Shown here: piece after piece, positions 32,071-40,210 of the stretch | Layout of the letters: the number at the start of each line of letters is the position of its first letter | How positions within the stretch are numbered: the first letter of the stretch is position 1 | Assembly: GCA_963789535.1 (NCBI GenBank) | Contig: CAWBKU010000003.1 | Location: 1 to 64,000, forward strand | DNA length: 64,000 bases | Origin: CAVXHQ01 sp963789535 | GTDB lineage: Bacteria; Pseudomonadota; Alphaproteobacteria; Rhodobacterales; Rhodobacteraceae | Direction of reading: 5' to 3' | Translations under genes and position numbers: made by a program | Notes under the pieces: generated by a model | The model's input: only the letters and a program-made list of their open reading frames with translations | Database searches by the model: none | Told to the model about the DNA's origin: nothing

Positions 32071-32113
32071 CAAATGAAAGATGCGCTGGAGGAGCGTGAG
32101 GCACTTTCATTTG
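32071..32113. repeat. Inverted repeat upstream of radical SAM gene
   Basis: CAAATGAAAG (32071-32080) pairs with CTTTCATTTG (32104-32113); after a one-base bulge, TGC/GCA extends the stem to 13 bp. The 16-base loop contains GGAGG. It ends 26 bases before the chosen start codon of the radical SAM gene, and could be a 5' leader hairpin or a DNA-binding site between divergent genes. Confidence 0.65.
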
Positions 32114-32139
32114 TTCCCTTCTTGTTCTATCCCTGTGCC

Positions 32140-33222
32140 ATGGATCCGCTGATTGCCATCCCCAGGGACCGACGCCCGGGCCGCGCCGCCGCGACGAACC
32201 GCGACAACCGGTTCGAGCGGTTCGTGCACGAGGCCGCGTTCGACGGCTGGGACCGCGACGAGGCGCTGCCGCCGGTGCGTACGGAAGTGACCGACGAGGT
32301 GCCGCGCAGCGTCATCGCGCGCAACACCTCGCCGGATCTCTCCTTCGACCGCTCGATCAATCCCTACCGCGGCTGCGAGCACGGCTGCATCTATTGCTTC
32401 GCCCGGCCGAGCCACGCGTATCTCGGGCTCTCGCCCGGTCTCGACTTCGAGACGCGACTGATCGCGCGCCCCCGCGCTGCGGCGGTGCTGCGCCGCGAAC
32501 TGGCGCGCGCCGCCTATGTCCCGAAAGTCATCGCCATCGGCACCAATACCGACGCCTATCAACCGATCGAAGGGGACCGGCGGATCATGCGGCAGATCCT
32601 CGAGGTGCTGTCCGACCACGGCCATCCCGTCGCCATCGTGACCAAAGGCACGCTGATCGAACGCGACATCGACATCCTCGCCCCCATGGCCGCGCGGGGC
32701 CTCGCGCGCGTCGGCATTTCCGTCACCACGCTCGACCGGCATGTGGCCCGCGCGATGGAGCCGCGCGTGCCGTCGCCCGCCCGCCGCCTTGCGACGATCC
32801 GCAGGCTCGCCGAGGCGGGCATCCCGGTCCGCATCATGGCCTCGCCGATCATCCCGGCGCTCACCGACCACGAGCTGGAAAACATTCTCGCTGCGGGTCG
32901 CGACGCAGGCGCCATCGCCGCCTCGTCCATCGTCCTGCGCCTGCCGCGCGAGGTGGCGGGGCTGTTCCGCGACTGGGTCGAAGAGGCGTTCCCCGACCGC
33001 GCCGCCCGGATCATGGGCCGGGTGCGCGAACTGCACGGCGGCCGCGACTACGACCCCGCGTTCGGCACGCGGATGACGGGGCAGGGCGAATGGGCGCGGC
33101 TGCTGCGGCAACGCTACCTTGGCGCGATCCGCCGTCTCGGCCTCGCCGAAAGGTTGCCGCCGCTGCGCACCGACCTCTTCGCCGTGCCGGGCCGCGCGCG
33201 GCAGCCGGACCTCTTCGGTTAG
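32140..33222 (+). CDS. PA0069-family radical SAM protein (SplB-like)
   Basis: Encodes 360 aa. The radical SAM cluster motif CEHGCIYCFA (CxxxCxxC) lies at about residue 80, after NPYRG. Further features are IGTNTDAYQPIE, VAIVTKGTLIERDID, ISVTTLDRHVARAMEPR and ASPIIPALTDHELE. The family is related to spore photoproduct lyase but its reaction is unknown. The N-terminus GRAAATNRDNRFERF is typical. The ATG at 32140 has no good ribosome site; an in-frame ATG at 32074 lies inside the hairpin, so the start is less certain. The 3' end overlaps bmt by 4 bases, convergently. Confidence 0.85.
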   Translation: MDPLIAIPRDRRPGRAAATNRDNRFERFVHEAAFDGWDRDEALPPVRTEVTDEVPRSVIARNTSPDLSFDRSINPYRGCEHGCIYCFARPSHAYLGLSPGLDFETRLIARPRAAAVLRRELARAAYVPKVIAIGTNTDAYQPIEGDRRIMRQILEVLSDHGHPVAIVTKGTLIERDIDILAPMAARGLARVGISVTTLDRHVARAMEPRVPSPARRLATIRRLAEAGIPVRIMASPIIPALTDHELENILAAGRDAGAIAASSIVLRLPREVAGLFRDWVEEAFPDRAARIMGRVRELHGGRDYDPAFGTRMTGQGEWARLLRQRYLGAIRRLGLAERLPPLRTDLFAVPGRARQPDLFG

Positions 33223-34241
33223 GCCGGGCGCCGCCGTCCCCGGCGGGGACTGGCGACCGGCGCGTTTCCGTCGGTCCCGTCCGAGGCGGAGGAGAACGCC
33301 CCGAGCGCCGCGACGATGACGTCGAGCGACGGCGGCTCGCCCTTGGGGCGCGTCTCCAACGCCTTGCGCATCCGCACGAGGTGCTGGGGTTCGGTGCCGC
33401 AGCACCCGCCGATGATCCGCGCGCCGCAGTCGCGCGCGAGGACCGCGTAATCGGCCATCAGCTCTGGGGTGCCGTCGTAGTGGATGTGGCCGTCGTGATA
33501 TTTCGGGATACCGGCGTTGCCCTTGGCGATCATCGGCAACGCCGGGCCGGCCTCGGCGAACCCCAGCACCGTGCGCAGGATATCCGAGGCGCCGGTGCCG
33601 CAATTGGCGCCGAATGCCAGCGGCTGATGCGCCAGCCTGCCGACCATCTTCACCATGTCGACCGAGGTGAGGCCCATCATCGTCCGCCCGGCGGTGTCGA
33701 AACTCATCGTGCCGCACCAGGGCATCCCCGCCAGCCCGAACGCCTCGGCGGCGGCACGGTATTCCTCGGGCGCGCTGATCGTCTCGACCCAGAGGACATC
33801 GGCGCCGCCCTCCTTCAGGCCCTCGGCCTGCTCGTGGAACATCTCGACGGCATGTTCATGGGTCAACGTGCCGATCTCGCCCATGATCTCGCCCGTCGGG
33901 CCGACCGAACCCGCGACGATCACCGGGCGCCCCTGCGCGTCGGCCACCTCGCGCCCCAGCGCCGCGGCGACCCGGTTCAGCTCGCGCACCTGACCTTCGG
34001 CGCCGTGCAGTTTCAGGCGGCTCGCGTTGCCGCCGAAGCTGTTGGTCAGAAAGATGTCCGAGCCCGCATTGACCGCCCCCTCATAGAGCGCGCGGATCCG
34101 GTCGGGATGTTCGAGGTTCCACATCTCGGGCGCGTCGCCCGACATCAGCCCCATGTTGAACAGGTTCGTGCCCGTGGCGCCATCCGCGAGCAGCCAGTCC
34201 CGGGTCTCGAGCAGGCGGGTAAGGGCGTCGGTCTGGGTCAT
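33219..34241 (-). CDS. bmt: Betaine-homocysteine methyltransferase-like protein
   Basis: Encodes 340 aa. Zinc-dependent homocysteine S-methyltransferase fold: LLADGATGTNLFNMGL, then LTNSFGGNASRLKLH, VAGSVGPTGEIMGEIG, and the zinc cysteines in AFGANCGTG and IIGGCCGTEP. It makes methionine from homocysteine with a methyl donor such as betaine, or accepts a methyl group from a corrinoid protein. Start chosen at MTQTDALTRL, 3 bases after GGAGAC; an ATG 15 bases upstream is possible. A structured segment and an intergenic repeat lie in its leader. It is near the corrinoid gene, supporting one-carbon metabolism. Confidence 0.88.
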   Translation of the reverse strand: MTQTDALTRLLETRDWLLADGATGTNLFNMGLMSGDAPEMWNLEHPDRIRALYEGAVNAGSDIFLTNSFGGNASRLKLHGAEGQVRELNRVAAALGREVADAQGRPVIVAGSVGPTGEIMGEIGTLTHEHAVEMFHEQAEGLKEGGADVLWVETISAPEEYRAAAEAFGLAGMPWCGTMSFDTAGRTMMGLTSVDMVKMVGRLAHQPLAFGANCGTGASDILRTVLGFAEAGPALPMIAKGNAGIPKYHDGHIHYDGTPELMADYAVLARDCGARIIGGCCGTEPQHLVRMRKALETRPKGEPPSLDVIVAALGAFSSASDGTDGNAPVASPRRGRRRPA

Positions 34242-34265
34242 GTCGTCTCCATTCACGTCTTGTCT

Positions 34266-34304
34266 GGCATTCCGCTACGCCTTTCGGCGTAAACCGGGAA
34301 CGCC
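34266..34304 (-). promoter_or_regulatory. Structured RNA leader candidate of bmt
   Basis: On the minus strand GGCGTTCC pairs with GGAATGCC (one G-U) around an inner stem ACGCC-GAAA-GGCGT with a GNRA loop. The outer stem pairs fully only as RNA of the bmt strand; on the other strand the same position would be A-C. It lies 25 bases before the bmt start. It does not match SAM-II, SAM/SAH or SAH riboswitch features that I can recall; function as a riboswitch is speculation. Confidence 0.5.
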
Positions 34305-34318
34305 GCACCGAAAAATCG

Positions 34319-34369
34319 CGCCGCCCCCGTTCACGATGCCGTAACAACTCCCGCCGGAGGCTCCGCCGC
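34319..34369 (-). repeat. 3'-UTR-type dispersed repeat, copy A
   Basis: Shares the core GCCTCCGGCGGGAGTTGTT and the following ACGGCA-CGTGAA-GGGGGCGGCGCG pattern with copies at 35952-36000 and 56005-56055. It begins 24 bases after the stop of the ATPase zeta gene and is oriented with that gene. The core can fold as a CTCC/GGAG stem followed by TTGTT, like a weak terminator. Confidence 0.75.
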
Positions 34370-34392
34370 CAGCGACGGGCGCCAACTCCCGG

Positions 34393-34707
34393 TCAGATCT
34401 CGGTCATCAACTGGGCCTTGGCCAGCGTCATCAGCTCGACCATCTTTGCGCGGATCACGGCTTCGGTCGCCTTGTCGCCCAGATCGCCAGACACCTTGCG
34501 ATAGACATCCTCGTCGCCCGCCTCCTCGAAATCGGCCTGGATGACCTCGAGGGCGTAGGCAGCGGCGTCGTCGCCGGACTTTCCCATCAGGTCGGCGGCC
34601 CAGAGACCCAGCAGCTTGTTGCGCCGTGCCTCGGCCTTGAACTGCATTTCCGCGTCATGCGCGAACTTGTTCTCGAAGGCGTTCTCGCGGTCGTCGAAGG
34701 TGGACAT
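34393..34707 (-). CDS. F1-ATPase inhibitor subunit zeta (DUF1476)
   Basis: Encodes 104 aa. MSTFDDRENAFENKFAHDAE followed by QFKAEARRNKLLGLWAADL matches the alphaproteobacterial zeta subunit first described in Paracoccus, which inserts its N-terminus into F1-ATPase to block ATP hydrolysis. The C-terminal four-helix region (AAAYALEVIQADFEEAGDEDV, split here at residue 50) is complete. GGGAGAG precedes the ATG. It is divergent from purC across about 190 bases; the ATP synthase operon is not in this window. Confidence 0.88.
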   Translation of the reverse strand: MSTFDDRENAFENKFAHDAEMQFKAEARRNKLLGLWAADLMGKSGDDAAAYALEVIQADFEEAGDEDVYRKVSGDLGDKATEAVIRAKMVELMTLAKAQLMTEI

Positions 34708-34898
34708 GGCTCTCTCCCGTAAAGGTCGCATCGAGGGGGCGCGCTGCGGGCCGGTGGCCGCGGCGCAGGCTCCCCCCGATATGCCGCCCGCACCGCTTGC
34801 CCGCAAGGGGGGCTTGGCGTATGACGCGGGCGACAGGGGACGCGCGCAGTCGTGCCGGGCAGGGGCCCCGGCGGGCTGCCGCCCCCGAAGGAGAGCGG

Positions 34899-35663
34899 AT
34901 GGCACGGCGCAAGAAGGTCTACGAAGGCAAGGCGAAGATCCTCTACGAAGGGCCGGAGCCGGGCACACTGGTCCAGTATTTCAAGGACGACGCCACCGCG
35001 GGCAACGGCGCCAAGAAGGACGTGATCGACGGCAAGGGCGTGCTGAACAACCGCCTGTCGGAGTTCTTCATGGTCGGCCTCGGCAACATCGGCGTGCCGA
35101 CGCATTTCATCCGCCGCCTCAACATGCGCGAGCAGTTGATCCGGCAGGTCGAGATCATCCCCCTCGAGGTGATCGTGCGCAACTATGCCGCCGGGTCCAT
35201 GGCCAAGCGCCTGGGCATGGAGGAGGGCGCCGAACTGCCGCGCCCGATCGTCGAGTTCAGCCTCAAGGACGACAAGCTCGGCGATCCGCTGGTGCCCGAG
35301 GAATACATCATCGCCTTCGGCTGGGCGTCCCAGCAGGACATGGACGACATCGTGGCGCTGGCGCTGCGGGTCAACGATTTCATGTCGGGCGTCATGTATG
35401 GCGTCGGGATCAAGCTGGTGGATTTCAAGATCGAATGCGGGCGGATCTGGGACAACGATTTCCCCCGCCTCGTCGTCGCCGACGAGATCAGCCCGGATTC
35501 GTGTCGCCTGTGGGACATCGAGACCGGCAACAAGCTCGACAAGGACGTGTTCCGCCGCGATCTCGGCGATCTCGCCGAGGCCTATACCGAGGTCGCGCGG
35601 CGGCTTGGCGTGCTGCCCTCGAACGTGACGCATCCCCGGCCGCGGCCGACGCTCATCAACTAG
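34899..35663 (+). CDS. purC: SAICAR synthetase
   Basis: Encodes 254 aa. It joins CAIR and aspartate in purine synthesis. MARRKKVYEGKAKILYEG holds the ATP loop; then FKDDATAGNGAKK, PLEVIVRNYAAGSMAKRLG, IIAFGWAS and LVDFKIECGRI. A strong AAGGAG site lies 6 bases before the ATG. It is followed after 21 bases by purS and then purQ, the standard alphaproteobacterial order. Confidence 0.96.
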   Translation: MARRKKVYEGKAKILYEGPEPGTLVQYFKDDATAGNGAKKDVIDGKGVLNNRLSEFFMVGLGNIGVPTHFIRRLNMREQLIRQVEIIPLEVIVRNYAAGSMAKRLGMEEGAELPRPIVEFSLKDDKLGDPLVPEEYIIAFGWASQQDMDDIVALALRVNDFMSGVMYGVGIKLVDFKIECGRIWDNDFPRLVVADEISPDSCRLWDIETGNKLDKDVFRRDLGDLAEAYTEVARRLGVLPSNVTHPRPRPTLIN

Positions 35664-35684
35664 GGGCACCGAGAGAGGCTGTCG

Positions 35685-35924
35685 ATGAAGGCTGTAGTGC
35701 ATGTGATGCTGAAGTCCGGCGTGCTCGACCCGCAGGGCGAGGCGGTGCGCGCTGCCCTCGGCGGGCTTGGGTTCGCGGGCGTGCGGGGGGTGCGGCAGGG
35801 CAAGGTGATCGAACTCGATCTGGCCGCCACCGACCCCGATGCAGCGAAGGTGGAAGTTGCGCGGATGTGCGACAGGCTGCTGGCGAACACGGTGATCGAG
35901 AGTTACCGGATCGACATCGCGTAA
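35685..35924 (+). CDS. purS: FGAM synthase subunit PurS
   Basis: Encodes 79 aa, full length for PurS. It is the small dimeric subunit that bridges PurQ and PurL. KAVVHVMLKSGVLDPQGEAV and the C-terminal CDRLLANTVIESYRID are diagnostic. GAGAGG precedes the ATG. The repeat copy B starts about 30 bases after its stop. purL is not in the window. Confidence 0.95.
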   Translation: MKAVVHVMLKSGVLDPQGEAVRAALGGLGFAGVRGVRQGKVIELDLAATDPDAAKVEVARMCDRLLANTVIESYRIDIA

Positions 35925-35951
35925 GCGGCGGGCGGGATCGTTCGGGGCGGA

Positions 35952-36000
35952 TGTGCGCCTCCGGCGGGAGTTGTTACGGCAACGTGAATGGGGGCGCGCG
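35952..36000 (+). repeat. 3'-UTR-type dispersed repeat, copy B
   Basis: Core GCCTCCGGCGGGAGTTGTT at 35957, followed by ACGGCAACGTGAA and a GGGGGCGCGC end. Same orientation as the preceding gene purS, about 33 bases after its stop. It sits between purS and purQ, which are otherwise expected to be one transcript. Confidence 0.75.
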
Positions 36001-36036
36001 CTCGGATGAGGGCCGCCGCACCCGGGGTGGGGACAG

Positions 36037-36705
36037 ATGAAGGCAGCGGTGATCGTCTTTCCGGGGTCGAACTGCGACCGCGACATGGCCGTGGCCCTGC
36101 GCGCGGCGGGGGCCGACGTCGCGATGGTCTGGCACAAGGACGCGGGCCTGCCGGCGGGGATCGACCTCGTGGCGGTGCCGGGCGGTTTTTCGTTCGGCGA
36201 CTACCTGCGCTGTGGCGCCATCGCGGCGCAATCGCCGGTTTGCCAGGCGGTCGTCGCGCACGCGGAACGGGGCGGGTACGTGCTGGGCGTGTGCAACGGC
36301 TTTCAGGTGCTGACCGAGACCGGCCTGCTGCCCGGCGCCCTGCTGCGCAATGCGGGTCTGCGGTTCGTGTGCCGGACGGTGCCGTTGACGGTCGGCACGG
36401 GCGCGTCCGACTTTACCCGCGGCTATGGTTCGGGGGCCACGCTGCACCTGCCGATCGCGCATCACGACGGCAACTATTTCGCCGACGACGCGACCCTTGC
36501 GCGTCTGGCTGACGAGGACCGCATCGCGTTCCGCTATGCCGACAACCCCAATGGCAGCCGCGGCGACATCGCCGCCGTGCTGTCGGCGAACCGTCGCGTG
36601 ATGGGGATGATGCCGCACCCCGAGCGTGCGGTGGAGGCGGCGCATGGCGGCACCGATGGTGCGGCCCTCTTCCAGGGGCTCGTCGGCGCCCTCGCCGCGG
36701 CCTGA
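36037..36705 (+). CDS. purQ: FGAM synthase glutaminase subunit PurQ
   Basis: Encodes 222 aa. Class I glutamine amidotransferase that releases ammonia for PurL. FPGSNCDRDMAVALR at the N-terminus, VPGGFSFGDYLRCGAIA, the nucleophile Cys in GYVLGVCNGFQVLTE, and the His/Glu pair in GMMPHPERAVE are all present. Its last residues are followed by an imperfect GC-rich inverted repeat that may terminate the pur transcript. Confidence 0.96.
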   Translation: MKAAVIVFPGSNCDRDMAVALRAAGADVAMVWHKDAGLPAGIDLVAVPGGFSFGDYLRCGAIAAQSPVCQAVVAHAERGGYVLGVCNGFQVLTETGLLPGALLRNAGLRFVCRTVPLTVGTGASDFTRGYGSGATLHLPIAHHDGNYFADDATLARLADEDRIAFRYADNPNGSRGDIAAVLSANRRVMGMMPHPERAVEAAHGGTDGAALFQGLVGALAAA

Positions 36706-36789
36706 ACGCGGCGCCATCTTGAGCGGAGCGCCGCCTGCACGGAATCGGCCTTGCTTGCCGCGAAACCGCCGCAGGCGTATCTTGCGCGG

Positions 36790-38577
36790 ATGAACGAAAA
36801 CATCCAACCGCCCTCCGGGGACGCGGACCGGGATGGCCGGATGGGGCGGCGATTCGGGCGCACGCGGGTCTGGCTCGCGCTGTTCAGCGTCGTCGCGCTG
36901 ACGATCGTCTATTTCACCAACCAGTTGCTGACAACGCGCTTTACCGAAACCACGCGCAACCGCGCCGAGGTGCGCCTCACGCTCTATGTCGGCAACCTCA
37001 TCTCCGAGGTGCAGCGCGCGTCCATCGTCCCGCAACTCCTGTCGCGCGACCCCGAACTGATCGGCGCGCTGAATACCCGCGACTACACCCGGTCGACGGC
37101 GCGCCTGTTGTCGTTCGTCGACGAGATCGGCGCGGCGTCCCTGCTCCTCTATGACGCCGACGGTCGGGTCGTGGCCGCGACCGACCGCAACCGCCTCGGC
37201 GAGAGCCATGGTGCGGCGATCTATTTCCGGCAGGCGATGGCCGAGACCGGCACCGTGTTCACCTCGATCCCGCGCGAGACGGCGGGAACGGCCTTCTTCT
37301 ACTCGCGCCGGATCGACAACGGCGGGGTGCCGGTCGGGGTGATCTCGGTCGAGGTCGATTTGCAGAAGTTCGAGCGGAGCTGGGCCGGATCCGCCGACGC
37401 GGTGCTGGTGGTGAACGCCGAAGGCACGATCATCCTCGCCTCCGAGCCGCTTTGGAGGGGGCTGGACGAGGCGGGCGCTCTGGCGGTGCAATCGGCACCC
37501 TCGGCGATGGAGCGGGCGTTCCGCGCGACCTCGGACTGGGCGGCGCTGCCGGTCGATGCCTATCTGCGCGGCGAGGCGGTGTTCCGGCGCGAGATGAGTG
37601 TGCCGTTCCAGGGCTGGCGGATCGTCAGTTTCACGCCCTATGCCTCCGTCCGCGAGCGGGTGAACGGCGTCCTCGCCCTCGAGATCATGGGATTCGCGAT
37701 CCTTCTGGCGGCGATGTTCTGGCTCACCTCGCGCAAGACAGCCTCGCGGCTGGTGTTCTTTCAGCGCGAATCGGCGGAACTCCGCGCGCTCAACGCCCGC
37801 CTCCAGCAGGAAATTTCGGAGCGCGAAAAGGTCGAGAAGAACCTCGAGGTGGCGGAACAGACGTTGCAGCAATCCTCGAAACTGGCGGTCCTGGGCGAGA
37901 TGTCGGCGGCGGTCAGCCATGAGCTGAACCAGCCGCTCGCCGCGATGAAGACCTATCTGGCGGGCGCGCGTCTGCTGCTGACGCGGCGCCGTCCGGACGA
38001 GGCGCTGTCGAGTTTCCAGCGGATCGACGACCTGATCGACCGGATGGGCGCGATCACCCGGCAGTTGAAAAGCTATGCCCGCAAGGGTGCGGACGCCTTC
38101 GAGCCGGTAGATGCGCGGTCCTGCGTGTCGGCGGCGCTCGCGATGATGGAGCCGCAGCTCAAGACCCGGGCCGTCGAGATCACCCGCACCCTGCCGCGCG
38201 ATCCGGTGATGATCCTCGGCGACCGCCTCCGCCTCGAGCAGGTCATCATCAACCTGTTGCGCAATGCCCTCGACGCGACCAAGGCCGCGGCACAGCCCGC
38301 GATTTCGATCGTTCTGGCGGCAGGCGATCAGGTGGTTCTGACGGTGCGCGACAACGGCGGCGGCATCGACGATCTGGATCAACTGTTCGAGCCGTTCTAC
38401 ACCACCAAGCAACCGGGCGACGGCGTCGGCCTCGGTCTGGCGATCTCGTCGGGGATCGTCACCGATCTGGGCGGTCGCCTCGTGGCGCGCAACGCCAAGG
38501 TGGGCGGCGCCGTCTTCGAGGTGCAATTGCCGCGGCTGCGCAATCCGACGTCCGGCACGGCGCAGGCGGCAGAGTAA
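36790..38577 (+). CDS. dctB: DctB-like C4-dicarboxylate sensor kinase
   Basis: Encodes 595 aa. Membrane segments at about 28-46 (VWLALFSVVALTIVYFTNQL) and 298-317 (LALEIMGFAILLAAMFWL) enclose a double-PDC periplasmic domain (LSRDPELIGALNT, YFRQAMAETGTVFTS). A coiled-coil (RLQQEISEREKVEKNLEVAEQ, in part) leads to the H box GEMSAAVSHELNQPLAAMK, N box NLLRNALDATKA, G1 VRDNGGGID and G2 GDGVGLGLAISSGIV. This architecture is DctB of the DctB/DctD type. The response regulator follows 35 bases later. No dctA or dctPQM genes are here, so the regulon cannot be inferred. Confidence 0.88.
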   Translation: MNENIQPPSGDADRDGRMGRRFGRTRVWLALFSVVALTIVYFTNQLLTTRFTETTRNRAEVRLTLYVGNLISEVQRASIVPQLLSRDPELIGALNTRDYTRSTARLLSFVDEIGAASLLLYDADGRVVAATDRNRLGESHGAAIYFRQAMAETGTVFTSIPRETAGTAFFYSRRIDNGGVPVGVISVEVDLQKFERSWAGSADAVLVVNAEGTIILASEPLWRGLDEAGALAVQSAPSAMERAFRATSDWAALPVDAYLRGEAVFRREMSVPFQGWRIVSFTPYASVRERVNGVLALEIMGFAILLAAMFWLTSRKTASRLVFFQRESAELRALNARLQQEISEREKVEKNLEVAEQTLQQSSKLAVLGEMSAAVSHELNQPLAAMKTYLAGARLLLTRRRPDEALSSFQRIDDLIDRMGAITRQLKSYARKGADAFEPVDARSCVSAALAMMEPQLKTRAVEITRTLPRDPVMILGDRLRLEQVIINLLRNALDATKAAAQPAISIVLAAGDQVVLTVRDNGGGIDDLDQLFEPFYTTKQPGDGVGLGLAISSGIVTDLGGRLVARNAKVGGAVFEVQLPRLRNPTSGTAQAAE

Positions 38578-38612
38578 CAATGGGGCCGGTTCCGGCCCGC
38601 AAAGGAGAGCCG

Positions 38613-39947
38613 ATGAGCAAGACCATGAAAGTGGCGATCGTCGACGACGAAAAGGACATGCGCCAGTCGATCAGCCAGTGGCTGGCGCTGTCGGGGTTCG
38701 ACACCGAGACCTTCGCCAGCGCCGAGGACGCGCTGAAGGGCCTGCATCCCGATTATGCGGGCATCGTGGTGAGCGATATCCGGATGCCGGGCATGGACGG
38801 CATGCAGCTCTTGCGGCGGCTGCGCAGTGTCGACAGCACCCTGCCGGTCATCATGATTACCGGGCACGGCGACGTGCCGATGGCGGTCGAGGCGATGCGG
38901 ATCGGGGCGTTCGATTTCCTGGAAAAGCCGTTCAACCCCGACCGGATGACGGAACTGGCCAAAAAGGCCACGAACGCGCGGCGCCTGACCCTCGACAACC
39001 GGGCGCTGCGGCGCGAGCTGTCGGACGGCTCGGCGCTGATGAAGAAGCTGATCGGCTCGTCCCCGGTGATGGAGCGGCTGAAGGAGGACATCCTCGATCT
39101 GGGGCAGGCCGACGGCCATGTTCTTATCGAGGGCGAGACGGGGACCGGCAAGACGCTGGTGGCCCATGCGCTGCATGCGGTGGGCGCGCGCGGCGCGAAG
39201 AAATTCGTGATGCTGAGTTGTTCGGCCTATGACGAAGAGACGCTGGCGCGGCGCCTGTTCGGCCCCGCGGGCGAGGACGATACGCTGCCCGCGATCGAGG
39301 AGGCGCGCGGCGGCACGCTGGTGCTCGAGGATATCGAGGCGCTGAGCCACGCGATGCAGTCGCGGCTGCTGACCGTCATCAACGAGCAGGGGACACCTGC
39401 CGAAACCCGGATCGTGGCGATCTGCAACCTTCAGGACGAGGGCAAGACCTGCGAGAGCGTGCTGCGGCCCGATCTGTTCTACCGCCTCGCCGCCCTCAAG
39501 ATCGTGGTGCCGCCGCTGCGTCAGCGGGGCGAGGATATCCTCGTGCTGTTCTCGCGCCTGTCCGAACAATTCGCCGCCGAATACGGCTGCGACGCGCCCG
39601 AGGTCAGCGCGCAGGAGGCGGCGCAATTGTTGCAGGCGCCCTGGCCCGGCAACGTGCGCCAACTCATCAACGTGGCCGAGCGCGCGGTCCTTCAGAACCG
39701 GCGCGGCACCGGCACCATCGCGTCCCTGCTGATGGCCGATACCGACGAGACGCAGGTGGCGATGACGACGGAAGGCAAGCCGCTCAAGGAGTTCGTCGAG
39801 GCCTTCGAGCGGATGCTGATCGACAACACGATGCGCCGCCACAAGGGCAGCATCGTGTCGGTGATGGACGAATTGCAATTGCCACGCCGCACCCTGAACG
39901 AGAAGATGGCGAAGTATAATCTGCAAAGATCGGACTATCTGGGATGA
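38613..39947 (+). CDS. dctD: DctD-like response regulator lacking the GAFTGA motif
   Basis: Encodes 444 aa. The receiver domain has VAIVDDEKDMRQSISQWLAL, phosphoacceptor Asp in GIVVSDIRMPGMDGM and Lys in DFLEKPFNPDRM. The AAA+ domain has Walker A GETGTGKT, Walker B-like GGTLVLEDIEAL and the arginine finger region RPDLFYRL, and ends with a Fis-type helix-turn-helix (SIVSVMDELQLPRRTLNEKM). The loop that should carry GAFTGA for sigma-54 contact is missing: the sequence passes from ARRLFGPAGEDD straight to PAIEEARGG. It may therefore act without sigma-54, as known for some Rhodobacter NtrC proteins. AAGGAGAG precedes the ATG. Confidence 0.88.
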   Translation: MSKTMKVAIVDDEKDMRQSISQWLALSGFDTETFASAEDALKGLHPDYAGIVVSDIRMPGMDGMQLLRRLRSVDSTLPVIMITGHGDVPMAVEAMRIGAFDFLEKPFNPDRMTELAKKATNARRLTLDNRALRRELSDGSALMKKLIGSSPVMERLKEDILDLGQADGHVLIEGETGTGKTLVAHALHAVGARGAKKFVMLSCSAYDEETLARRLFGPAGEDDTLPAIEEARGGTLVLEDIEALSHAMQSRLLTVINEQGTPAETRIVAICNLQDEGKTCESVLRPDLFYRLAALKIVVPPLRQRGEDILVLFSRLSEQFAAEYGCDAPEVSAQEAAQLLQAPWPGNVRQLINVAERAVLQNRRGTGTIASLLMADTDETQVAMTTEGKPLKEFVEAFERMLIDNTMRRHKGSIVSVMDELQLPRRTLNEKMAKYNLQRSDYLG

Positions 39948-40210
39948 GACGCGGCATTGCGTCGGCCAAACTGGCGACGTTCGCCGGTCTGTGGCCCGGG
40001 ATCGCGCGGGCCGAGGCCACGGGCGGCTACAATTTCGGCGGCTTCATCGCGGCGGCACTCGCGGTCGTCTTGGGCTTCATCGTGGCCCTTGTCGTGATCG
40101 CGAGAGTGTTGCGGCGATCCGGGCAATCGTGGGGCTCGGTCGTTCTCGTGCTGCTGGGCCTGTGTTTTCTGGCTTTCGTGGTTCTCGCGGTCCTGAGCGG
40201 CGGTCTGTGA
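39944..40210 (+). CDS. Small membrane protein coupled to dctD
   Basis: Encodes 88 aa. A weak signal-like N-terminus (to about ARAEA) is followed by two hydrophobic segments, GFIAAALAVVLGFIVALVVIA (in part) and VVLVLLGLCFLAFVVLAVL. The ATG overlaps the dctD stop (ATGA), suggesting translational coupling. I do not recognise the family. It may be a membrane accessory of the two-component pair. Confidence 0.65.
   Translation: MRRGIASAKLATFAGLWPGIARAEATGGYNFGGFIAAALAVVLGFIVALVVIARVLRRSGQSWGSVVLVLLGLCFLAFVVLAVLSGGL

Noticed and set aside
34242..34392. Known SAM-II, SAM/SAH or SAH riboswitch before bmt
   Set aside because: The expected conserved loop sequences are not recognisable; only nested stems with a GNRA loop are present.
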